Assembly (NCBI GenBank): GCA_002633025.1
Contig: NMRB01000070.1
Coordinates: 601,117-665,116, forward strand
Origin: Notospermus geniculatus
Taxonomy: Eukaryota > Nemertea > Pilidiophora > Heteronemertea > Lineidae
Length of the DNA stretch: 64,000 bases
Direction: 5' to 3'
Shown one piece after another: positions 39,196-49,392 of this stretch (within the stretch, counting starts at the first letter, position 1; each line of letters opens with the position of its first letter). The notes beneath the pieces are model-generated. The model had not been told where the DNA came from and did not search any database. It was given only the letters and a program-made list of their open reading frames with translations. Position numbers and translations under genes: made by a program.

Positions 39196-42100
39196 ATGTT
39201 ACTTCAAGCCACAGTAAGTAGACCGTATTCTGTTTCAATATTTCACTCCATTTCCCGTATTTTTTACGAGCTAGTCCGATGTTAATCGAGAGGTTAAGAA
39301 AGCGCTCCGTTAACGGTAACACTAACGCTAACGTTATTTTTTACATTGCAAATATACAGCAGAAATAGCGTTAGCGTTAGTGTTATCGTTAACGGAGTGG
39401 TTTCTTAACCTCTCGAATGTTTTTGACACAACCGGCGCCGGGCAGAGGCATCTTCGATGATCGAAGGCCGATCTGCTCACCACTACGTTACACCGCACAT
39501 CACCCTTCGAGGAATTGACCGGTCCACGGCGTATCTGCCGCCTCGAGAAGAAGAGGCCAATCACAATCGGTGTTGTAAAATTTGAATCGTGGTACAAAGA
39601 GTTGTAGCCGAAGACCCGATATAAAGTGTCATATGATTGGTCGACCGGTAAAGTTGGCATGGTGCCAAGATACGCCGCCGACTGGTCTATTTCTCGAAGG
39701 GTGATGTGCGATGTAACGTAGTGGAGAGCAGATCGGCCTTCGATTATCGAAGATGGGCAGAGGAGATGTATATATCTCCGGCGTAACAGGTCTCTAAGTC
39801 CCCCTGGGATTCTTAGTCCGGTTTCATATGTTCGATGATGAGACTACATGTATTAAAAACCATAATCGTTGATTCCAATGGCAGCCTGCTGCTGCAACTG
39901 GGATTTGAATTCCTAGTACTCCCACTCCTTATTGCCCTTACGTTGTATTTTTGCGTAGGCCTACTTACACACCTTTCCAGAAATTCAGCGGCCAGCGCTC
40001 GAACTAAGTTATCCCCTCTGCACATATCTTCAAAAGAATTCAAAATTGTAGTCAACCCTGACCGTCCCTTTTGTATGGCAATGCAAGGGGCTAAAGATTC
40101 CCCCTCTGACAGACATCACTGAGCACTGAGCGCTGTATTTCTGCAAACGGTCTATAGGACCCTCACCTCGGCTGCAATAGAACGCAATAAATGATGAAAC
40201 TAATGTTGAAGGACATCATAATTTTTTATTGGACCATCCTATACAGCGTTCCATTTGGACGATTACAACTAAGTCCAATCCTCCTTCCGCTGTGAGAAAT
40301 ATCCATTTAAATTACAACTGGTTTCCTGGACTTGAGTGATAAGGTCGCCACATCCACATCCGTATGTCAAGAGAAGTGAAACATTCGACAACCGGATCAT
40401 TTACGAATCTTGTATTTTTAGTAGCGTTCATGATGGCGTACAATTGCTACTTGGAATCGAAAATGCTATTAATTGTGCAAAACGTAACTAGACCAATATG
40501 ATTTATGGGCCTAATCACAATCATGATGAGAGTCTCATCTTAGACCATTTTTTAGACCTGGTTGAAATTCTATCCAATTCAGCCGAACGTACGGAAAATG
40601 CTATTGTTCACTCTCCCGTTTGTAATTTCATTGGTCGAACGCTGGCTGTATTGATGAAGTATTCGCTAATAGTCAGCCGCGCATATTGCCAACAGATGGC
40701 AGCAAAGTCTTAGCGGACCAATGTACAGGAAAATCTACGTGATTGCTGCTCGATCGATAATGACTGGGTCCGCTATTAGATGCATTGAATTGGGCCGTAG
40801 TGACACCTAGTGGTCAAATCGCTGACAGCTCCTATAACCACTGCCACTAAAGCCTTGTTCACACTGCAGGCGCGATGCGATGCGAAAATTTTGCGCCTTA
40901 TTGTTTCCACTGTTGTTATAGCTGTTCACACTTGCTGTGCGACGCGATGCGGTAAGTGGGCTGTAATCATTTCTTCAGATCGCACCGCGGCTGCAGTGTG
41001 AACAAGGCTGGTTGTATGATCTAGGGCCTTTAAAAAGACCACCGCCTGCCGTCTTATTACCCAGACTGCCTGAATTGACCCTTTGCAGCTACATGTACTA
41101 TACCATCAACATTCTTTAGGCCTTACTTACCCTTCTTTCCATAATCAACCCTTTTTTTCGTCCAGGTGACCGATGGCTGTGTCGAACATCACGAAGCCAC
41201 GTCGCCAGTCCTCAGACGCGATTGCCGAATCCCAGAGAAATATTTCGATCGCTTCATGTCCTTGTCCCTCTACAGTGGCAAAGACATGGCTAAAGAAATA
41301 GAGACGATCATTGAGCGGTTGAAAGACACTGAAATGACCGAGAAGGATATTGAGGATTATCTGAAAGGAAAGGTGAGTTGATCAGATTGTTAGCCATCAC
41401 GCCCTGAAATTAAAGGCGCTGCTCCACTTGACAGTTTTCTCGCAGAAGTTGGCTCTCAATGGACAACTCAACTGCGAGCAGTTGTTTGGTCTCAGCGTAA
41501 GCCGCAAGGAAACAAACAATGGTGAATTTAAATTCACCATTGTTTGTTAATTAGCAGTAATTAGTCAGGAAGTTAAACATACTAGCGCATGTCAAGTGAT
41601 GTGGTTCAATCCCAGGGATTCAATAAAAATGCCCTGGACATTATCTAGTTTGTTTCGAATTAATGTTTAATACTTTACTCGGCAAAACTTGGAGGAACTC
41701 TACTGGCACCATAATTCCTCAGAGGACCATGAAGCATCAGGTTAGGTCCGGCTGAACTCCCATTGTGATGTTTGGGTAATTAGTATGCCTAATTGGGAAT
41801 GCAGCACTGAGACTTCTTTGTATGGCTCTTTGATTAATTAATCACCTTGTTAATGCTTAACAGGGACTGTGTTTACTCAGGGATTTAGCCCCTCACAGGT
41901 ATACTAGAATATACTTCAAGTATACTGTAATTCACTTTCAAGTATACGGGCATATACTTGCAAGTATTCGCTAGATTTCGTGCAGTGATTGCCCATTGTG
42001 AGCCAACTTCTGCGAGAAAACTGTCAAGTGGAGCAGCGCCTTTAGCCTTGCCAATCGCCTGCCGTTGACGGCGTGATGCGTGAGCGTGCAGTCAGTGCTG

Positions 42101-45100
42101 TCTAATAGAAGTTGCAGCAAATGGTTAAACACTTCACTTCCGATTCCAATTTATCAGGAAAGCATCTATAAGCGTTCGATTGTGTTCATGATTCACTCCT
42201 TCCTTTAAAATGATTTTACATGTTCATGTACCGATACCAGGCGCCGTATGCACAAAACATCTTAAGTGTAAAATTTTCCTTATCTTTTGTTTGGAACAAT
42301 AGTTTAAGGGAAATTTTACACTTAAGATGTTTTATTCATACGGGCCCAGGTTTCTTATAGTGAGTTTTCATGACGGCCCGGTTGGGCCTGCGACAACGTT
42401 TCGGCTAACCGATCTGTTGCGAAAACTCTATTATCTCATTGTCGTCCATTTCAGGAGCTGGACTCAAGGAGCGGTCAGACCAGTGATGTCAATATTATCA
42501 CTTGTGGCGGTGAGAAGTTCAAGTCAGGTCTGAAGATCTACACCAGGACAAGTAGAACGCTGAAGGGTCTGCGCCATATCATCAGAGGAACTGATGATTG
42601 TGACTTGGCTAAAGATCTTGGCCTCAAGTGAGTAAAATTTGAGTCATCTAAGTTTAGATTTCGTGATGGCGGAGAAGAAAGGACCGATTTTTATCAACAG
42701 GACAAGTACGCGGTTTTGAATAGCTGGTGAACGATAAACCACGCCTGACTCGTCATGGATATCAACCTAGCGCTTCTCCCAGATCTCTATGGGCAATTCA
42801 GCCATAACTATATGGGCTGTCGTTCGAGAAAACGAAGCCTCACGTTGAGGAGCGGCTTTACAAATACATGTATGATAAAAAATATCGTTTTAAATGGTGA
42901 AGTGAAAAGCTTGATATTAGCGAACTAATAACTGATGTTCTCTTTTTCACTTCAGGGAGAACGACATGTTGTTGATGATAAACTCAGAATGCGTCACTGA
43001 GTGGCCTCACAAGCAGGTCGTTGATTGTCTGTCCAAATCACTCAAACATGGGGAACACATTGCAATGGTACGTCTTGCTAACTGTTCTTGGCAGAAAAAA
43101 CACACTTTGACTACTGACACAACCACGGCCGGACAGCGGAATGTTAGTCATAGGAAAACAAAATCTCGCGACCGTCTACATTTCTCGAAGTATTTGTATC
43201 GGTCGTTGATGTGAAGAGCCCTATTTGGACATAAAATCCTATAAAAATGCTCCTTTCCCCGCAGGTGATTTTCCGAGATCTCCCAGGCAAAAACAACAAC
43301 ATCTACCTGACCGTGCGAGGACAAGTCAACATCGTCATATCAAGAGGTGGTAAGTATTCATTTCAGAGGAGATCGCTAAAACCATCCTCCCACACCAGGG
43401 GTTTTTACCTCGCTCCTCTTCATCCACTCACAGTCATTTTGTGTGCGAGTGTATGAAGAGGAGCGAGACCAAAGCCCTGCTATGGGAGGATTGCTGAAGA
43501 TGGTTGCACATATACGGAACTGTCGGTGAAATCATCTCTGGAACAAAAACCTCTGCTAAAACATAATTTTATGACCTTTTCACATGTCGAGTGTAGACCA
43601 CACTGTCGTTGACTGGGCATAGAAGACAAAATGATTGTCTTATCGACAAGCGTGAATCCCAAAGAAGAACAATGAGAACACATTCATTTTTGTATTTCAG
43701 AGGAACCAATCGAAGTGGTTATTGTCAACCCACTGACACAGGAAATCGGCAACTGCGTGGTCGGATTAATTATCAGGAAAGCATCTATAAGCGTTCGATT
43801 GTGTTCATGATTCACTCCTTCCTTTAAAATGATTTTACATGTTCATGTACCGATACCAGGTTTCTTATACATGTAGTGAGTTTTCCTGACGGCCCGGTTG
43901 GGCCTACGACATCGTTTCGGCTAGCCGATCTGTTGCGAAAACTCTCTATTATCATTCGTTGTCTTTGTCGTCCATTTCAGGAGCTGGACTCAAAGAGCGG
44001 TCAGACCAGTGATGTCAATATTATCACTTGTGGCGGTGAGAAGTTCAAGTCAGGTCTGAAGATCTACACCAGGACAAGTAGAACTCTGAAGGGTCTGCGC
44101 CATATCATCAGAGGAACTGATGATTGTGACTTGGCTAAAGATCTTGGCCTCAAGTGAGTAATATTTGAGTCATCTAAGTTTAGATTTCGTGATGGTGGAG
44201 AAAAAATGACCGATTTTTATCAACAGGAAAAGTACGCGGTTTTGAATGCCTGCTCAACTATAAACCACGCCTGAACTAATAACTGATAGGATTCTCTTCT
44301 TCACTTCAGGGAGAACGACATGTTGTTGATGATCAACTCAGAATGCGTCACTGAGTGGCCTCACAAGCAAGTCGTTGATTGTCTGTCCAAATCACTCAAA
44401 CATGGGGAACACATTGCAATGGTACGTCTTGCTAACTGTTCTTGGCAGAAAAAACACACCTTTACTACTGACACAACCACGGCCGTGATGTGAAGAGCCG
44501 GATTTGGACCTAAAATCCTATAAAAATGCGTGTTTCCTTTCCCCACAGGTGATTTTCCGAGATCTCCCTGGCAAAGACAACAACATCTACCTGACCGTGC
44601 GAGGACAAGTCAACATCGTCATATCAAGAGGTGGTAAGTATTCATATCAGAGGAGATCGCTGAAGCTATTCTCCCACACCAGCGGTTTTTACCTCGCCCC
44701 TCTTCGTCCACTCACAGGCATTTTGTGTGCGAGTGTATGAAGAGGAGCGAGACCAAAGCTCTGCTATGGGAGGATTGCTGAAGATGGCTGCACATATAAG
44801 CCTACGGAAATGTCGGTGAAATCATCTCTGCAACTAAAACCTCTGCTAAAAAATAATTTTATGACCTCTTCTCTGGGAAGTTTCACCGTGTGCGGGCACG
44901 ACTTCCGTTCTCGCAGACGTGGATTAGACTTATAGTCCTGCATTTCGGCGCTGTGGCGTTTTCACATGCCTTATCTAGTGAAGACCGCGCTGTCGCGTTG
45001 ACGGGGCACAGAAGGCAACATGATTGTCTTATCAAGCGTGGATCGTCCAAAAAACAACAATGACAACACATTCATTTTTGTATTTCAGAGGAACCAATCG

Positions 45101-48032
45101 AAGTGGTTATTGTCAACCCACTGACACAGGAAATCGGCAACTGCGTGGTCGGATTAAAGAAGGAATATGTACTGCCACCTTACTTCATCTGGCAACATGA
45201 AATCATGGACGATACTGCCCAGTTTTCCTTGTCGATCAACACACAAGGAGAACTCTATATGGATGTCAGCCATGTCGACAATGAAAAAGGTAAGTCTCTG
45301 GGATGCATCGTCAGCTGGTCAAATCTACTCTGGTTTTTACATTGATCCTAGTTTTATCAACCTTTCAAAAGACACGCGTTTTACTCTGGTTATTACAATG
45401 CTTCCAGCTGTTGTTCCGAGATGTTTTTCGAGGTGGGAACGGAAATCCCTGTGAAAGTCCTCGAAGACATTCAATATGGCTGCTACGCCGGCCATCTTAA
45501 ATGTGCACCACTTCCCATTCACTGAGCCTCAAATACGGCATTAATGATGGGATCCCGGCCTATTCGATGGCAGATTGTTTCTAACATGGCCTTCGAAACC
45601 TATTGCATATTCATAACGGTACATGTATCTCTTTGCAGCATATTGGATCATTCATCAGTTCGGTGGTAATCTGTACGCATTTGAAAACGGTTTCCCGACG
45701 AATCTTGATGATGTTGAGGGTGCTGCGAATCATCACAAGATCTGGTTGATCCAGAATAAAGAAACAAACCACTACATAGCAGTGAACCACGGAAAGGATA
45801 TCTATCTCTCGGTGAGTTTTTCCCATTGCCCTTATTTGGCAGGCACACCAAACATGTGATTGGTCCGAAATACGAACGATTTGCATACAAGTACTCCATA
45901 GCAACCAAGATGGCGGAGGGCTTCCGAAACGTTGAATAGGACTATTCTATACTATTCTCCTGATCGCACTGGTTGCTATTCTTCACTCTCCCTTTTATAT
46001 TGTTTTTATCCACACGATGGCAAAATCGAATATCACCCGAGCCTGACTGAACGGACCTTAGCCACTTTTAGTGACTAAATCCATGTTCTTTTTCACTACA
46101 GTCTGAAGGGGAACTGAGAACACCCAGTTCTCAAGACGTCATGCAGATAGATGAGCGAATGTTGTTGGCCCATCGACCTCCAGGCCTGGGGGATACCTAC
46201 CTTTTTGAATCGCTGAAAATCAACAGTGAGTTTCCTTGCTTTCATCTTGGAGGAATTATGCTGTCAGTATAATTCCTCCAAGCTTTCATTATCCAGCAAT
46301 CAATAATTCACAAGGCTCGCTTTTGTGCATATTCCACCATTTTCTGATAAACTAATATGTATTCTTTCTTTTAGATCACTTCCTCTGCATCGACAAAACC
46401 GACCCACACAGAATTGACTTGGTCGACCAAACTGGTGATGAACAGATTAAACGCTTCGCCTTCCAAATGAGTCCAGTTGCTGAAGTCATCAAACCAAGAG
46501 GAAACATGGAGACTATTACAAGGTTCAGCCCGACGAGCCTACGTGGTTCACAAGGAAATGAATGCGAGCCTGTTGACTGCCTCCCTCACATGACAGAACA
46601 ATTCGGTGGTCTTCACTTCGGTCGTCACGAAGAGCATGTTTTCTCGCGAGAGGGGGTGATACCGAGAGAAGAGGTCATTAGTTTTAGTGCGACCCTTCTG
46701 GAGGGTGAAGTTCAGGAAGACGACATCCCTTCGGGGTTCGGGAGAGTACAGTGGCCACCAGCTAACGGTTAGTATTGTTATGATGATTCTTCATCATTCT
46801 TTTTTTGCAATCGTACTTGTAAATTAATTTGAACAGCTGAAAACCCATGCGGGTTACGCAGCTGCCAATGATGATGATGATGATGATGAAATGTATGGTT
46901 TCCTCACTCTACTCATAGTACTTTCTCAAGGTAGTCATTAACCGTCCCTCGACCGGCCATACCAATCACGGATCCGTAAAATGACTCTGACTGGCAACGG
47001 CAGGCAGTTTGGTGTTCTCGCGACTATCTGCAAAAAAGGCGCATCACACGTATACAGGGCTTCATCGATCAGCAGAATTAATGCCTGTTCTTTATTGCAG
47101 CTCATTAATTAGTCGCTTCTGAAGTAAGTGGCATCAATAATCAGTTGGAACAGACATTAGCCACATGTTCCCTCAGATTGCTTGCCGCTCTGCAAACGAT
47201 GGAGTAAAGGAAATTTTACTAACTCCTTCGTGGTGCGCTACTTGGCTTGCCGAGAGTCTGTTGGGACTCGCCAGGCCATCCTCCCACAGCAGGTTTTTAC
47301 CTAGCTCCTCTTCATCCACTCAGAGTGTATGAAGAGGAACGAGACCAAAGCCCTGCTGTGGGAGGATGCGCCAGGCAGGATGAGAATCCTCGAAATGGCG
47401 ATGGGCCATTTCACGTCTATCCACCCGTCTCCGCATCAAAGATGGTGTGTTGGGACCACATTCTATTGCCAACACCTGCAATAATACAATAAATCGGGAA
47501 GTCGTCTCCGAATATTTCGCATATTTTCGACACCAATCGGGGCCTTCCTCAGGCGCTATGTAGAAGAGATTCACCTCCGGGATCTCTTCTACATTGCGCC
47601 TGAGGAAGACCCCGATTGGGGTCGAAAATCTGCGAAATATTCGGAGACGACTTTCCGATTTATTGTATACTGTGTGTCGTTTTTGTGCTGTTTTTTGGAT
47701 ATCTTGCCAACACCTGCCATTCATTTTTTGGCAAAGTTTGGGTGTCACTCGAGTCTGACGGATACTTTGACTTGAACGTATTTGAAATTGAAAGTGAAAT
47801 TTTCTGTCTTTCCCCAGGAGACAATGACGGTGACGACGCTCCCGTGTTGCGTCGGGCCGGGATGTACAGGTTTCTTCCGCCACAAGAATCAAAGGCCGAA
47901 AAGGAAGGCGTTGCAGTAGCCGGTCAAGTCAGGAATATGCGAGATATGTTTGAAAAATCGCCATCATCGAGAGCAAGTTGCGCAGTGCGGACAGGTCATG
48001 TGGAAATCTTGAGTAAAATGTTCAAAGTCTGA
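39196..48032 (+). CDS. PDZ-like + IL-1-like beta-trefoil protein (candidate invertebrate IL-1 family member)
   Basis: Exons: 39196-39213 (provisional start), 41166-41372, PDZ exons 43981-44153, 44310-44421, 44549-44633 (second copies at 42455-42627, 42956-43067, 43265-43349), 45089-45289, 45639-45811, 46102-46225, 46375-46767, 47818-48032. All phases agree, giving about 566 aa. The second exon is helical and charged (IERLKDTEMTEKDIEDYLKG). The PDZ-like part reads DLGLKENDMLLMINSECVTE then HKQVVDCLSKSLKHGEHIAM. The region from 45.1 to 46.5 kb resembles an IL-1 beta-trefoil: KIWLIQNKETNHYIAV, then KDIYLSSEGEL, and TYLFESLKINNHFLCID ending in RFAFQM. This matches, strand for strand, the last half of IL-1Ra/IL-1beta, including the FES...FLC core of the IL-1 signature. 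No signal peptide is visible, as in most IL-1 ligands. About 130 further residues, acidic then basic, end in SKMFKV and are unrecognised. FGF and other trefoils are alternatives. Confidence 0.7.
39286..39416. repeat. Foldback element in intron 1 of the IL-1-like gene
   Basis: TCGAGAGGTTAAGAAA at the left and its near complement TTTCTTAACCTCTCGA at the right. Inner arms are GTTAACGGTAACACTAACGC and its counterpart. Confidence 0.8.
39449..39754. repeat. 306-bp foldback element
   Basis: CATCTTCGATGATCGAAGGC on the left is mirrored by GCCTTCGATTATCGAAGATG on the right. The next arm segments are AGATCTGCTC-like and GAGCAGATC, with CGTTACACCGCACATCACCC versus GGGTGATGTGCGATG. Confidence 0.8.
40669..40834 (+). 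repeat. Dispersed repeat family A, copy 2
   Basis: Near-identical to 6032-6204 across AGTCAGCCGCGC, CAGATGGCAGCA, TCGATCGATAATGACTGGG, TGACACCTAGTGGTCAA and GCTGACAGCTCCTAT. Confidence 0.8.
40850..41009. repeat. Foldback element
   Basis: AGCCTTGTTCACACTGCAG and CTGCAGTGTGAACAAGGCT are exact reverse complements. Inner arms are GCGATGCGATGCG-like. It lies just upstream of the second exon of the IL-1-like gene. Confidence 0.85.
41413..42042. mobile_element. 630-bp foldback MITE with TA target site
   Basis: AAGGCGCTGCTCCACTTGAC and GTCAAGTGGAGCAGCGCCTT are exact inverted ends, and the match continues through TTTTCTCGCAGAAGTTGGCT. TA flanks both sides, as for Tc1/mariner-type elements. The interior includes a short TATACTTCAAGTATA repeat cluster. 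No transposase frame. Confidence 0.85.
42242..42345. mobile_element. 104-bp foldback MITE (family D relative), CCAGG flanks
   Basis: The ends CGCCGTATG and CATACGGGC have ACATCTTAAGTGTAAAATTT arms. CCAGG stands on both sides (42237-42241, 42346-42350), and the second gene copy has one uninterrupted CCAGG (43856-43860), giving a clean empty site. Confidence 0.85.
43383..43492. mobile_element. hAT-like MITE family E, copy 2
   Basis: CATCCTCCCACACCAGGGG left end and GCCCTGCTATGGGAGGAT right end. Flanks GCTAAAAC and GCTGAAGA are a decayed 8-base duplication. Located in the intron after the third PDZ exon. Confidence 0.8.
43701..43766 (+). pseudogene. Truncated exon at the duplication junction
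   Basis: It begins with an intact acceptor and EEPIEVVIVNPLTQEIGNC but breaks off after about 66 bases into intronic sequence of the next unit. It has no donor and soon meets a stop. It cannot be used in a functional transcript. Confidence 0.8.
44667..44776. mobile_element. hAT-like MITE family E, copy 3
   Basis: Sits at the position homologous to copy 2 in the second PDZ block. GCTGAAGC (44659-44666) and GCTGAAGA (44777-44784) flank it as an 8-base duplication. The ends have drifted (TATTCTCCC). Confidence 0.8.
47277..47368. mobile_element. hAT-like MITE family E, copy 4
   Basis: CATCCTCCCACAGCAGG and CCCTGCTGTGGGAGGATG ends, with the exact 8-base duplication CGCCAGGC at 47269-47276 and 47369-47376. 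It lies in the last intron of the IL-1-like gene. Confidence 0.9.
47494..47661. repeat. Near-perfect foldback element in the last intron
   Basis: AAATCGGGAAGTCGTCTCCG on the left and CGGAGACGACTTTCCGATTT on the right are almost perfect complements. The arms continue through TCGACACCAATCGGGGCCTTCC and the matching GGAAGACCCCGATTGG, with a short GAGATT/ATCTC loop. Confidence 0.85.
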
Positions 48033-48178
48033 GAGACATGAGGATCACCAAATCGGAGACAAATCATTTATTGACTCGTTACTTCTTTGTATCTTGTTCT
48101 TCGTGTGTTTTTGAGGCCAGCAAGTGTTGGTTTAGGTAAATTATACAAAGGGCATTTCCGAAATTTGTTTGAGTAAAG

Positions 48179-48313
48179 GCGGTGACAGACTGGCGCGTAA
48201 GCAACGCGTTCAACCAATCAAGGAGGCGGTAACACGGACCGAAACACCTACCGCGGAATCTGATTGGCGGAACGCCTGCAGGACGCACCGCGTACGCGCC
48301 CGTCTGTCACCGA
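48179..48313. repeat. Foldback element in the 3' UTR of the IL-1-like gene
   Basis: GGCGGTGACAGACTGGCGCG on the left corresponds to CGCGCCCGTCTGTCACCG on the right, with inner CCAATCA and TGATTGG arms. It is downstream of the stop at 48032 and upstream of the AATAAA at 48408. Confidence 0.7.
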
Positions 48314-48407
48314 CTTTAGAGTTCTTTCTGCTTGAGACACTCGCTCAATGCATAGCTTCATTACATTATCCAGGGTGTGTACCAGGCCAGATTTCTGTGA
48401 GTCAACA

Positions 48408-48413
48408 AATAAA
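48408..48413 (+). terminator. Polyadenylation signal AATAAA
   Basis: A canonical hexamer about 376 bases after the IL-1-like stop codon, followed by an A-rich stretch. A plausible mRNA end, but the position is inferred. Confidence 0.4.
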
Positions 48414-49392
48414 AAAGCAAATAATCTAGAAAAGATTACATGTAATTGAAACAATGAGCTGTATGGCTGATTTTATGTACAGTCATCTGTTGTCGTACAT
48501 GTACTATGATTAAGCCAGCAATCACCTGCCAAACATACCAGATCAATGTTAACCTATTCCTGCACTTTTGGTAGGACAAAATTACATCATTTAGAGAAAT
48601 GGGGCCCCTAGCCGACTTTTTCAATAGGTGTCACTAGTGATTAAAACTATTTAAATGAAACTAACTTCCCTGTCCTGATCAATTTCCCACACAAAAGGCG
48701 TCCATTCCCATTGTATTAGGACCGGGTTTCGGTGTGCTGCCCTCTATCGAGCTAGGATCCCCATTGAATACCAAAGATGGCGCCACAGAGTATTTCAATA
48801 TCAAAACAATGAGGATTGGATCGAATATCGTCTGCGTACTGCTTGGGTGACAAAAATATGAAAATATCTCAGGGGTAGGGCAGTGTTTCCTGTACGATTG
48901 CTTTTTTAGAAGTCGGCGTACGAAAAGAAAGCTGTTTGCTCCCAGTAACATTATAGGCCTAGTGAGTGTGTTATCAGTGAATTTCATGAGGGGATTTTTG
49001 AGGTGCAAAAAATTGTTCTCTTAGTGTTTCGTTGAATATTTCTTCTGATAGTATATCTTTTGCTGATGTACATGTATAACTTATCTACGCTATGTATTTT
49101 GTGTGTTTACTCCAGACATTCAGTGGCTTTTACCGTTATATCCATGTTCTCATCAAACATGCATCTCTTGCCATGGGCTATCATCAAAAACTTGCATCAA
49201 ACCTGTTTTATATCGAATCACTGAATGCAGAGGTTTCCTAGTTTTTAAATTTGAAGCATTTGCCATTTTTTGTATTTTATAAAAAAAGCCATTCGGCCTA
49301 GTAATGAAAAATATCTGTAAGACTTTTTGTATTTTATAAGAAATTCCATCAACAATAAATGATGTATATTTATGTGTTGCAAATTCGGCTAA
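48414..49392. other. Intergenic, AT-rich, nothing recognised
   Basis: I see no domain, splice-bounded frame or strong inverted repeat in this stretch. Confidence 0.5.

Larger units (their letters stand above)
42150..45140 (+). repeat. Tandem duplication of the PDZ exon block
   Basis: 42150-43766 and 43767-45140 carry the same three PDZ exons and the start of the next exon. The junction at about 43766 lies inside the copy of exon 45089-45289 after 66 bases, sharing only ATTA with the joined sequence. Coding differences are very few (for example Arg to Lys in ELDSRSG). A 104-bp MITE occurs only in copy 1. Confidence 0.92.

Noticed and set aside
47494-47892. 190-codon minus-strand frame in the last intron of the IL-1-like gene
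   Set aside because: It is produced by the foldback element at 47494-47661 and runs antisense through a confirmed exon.
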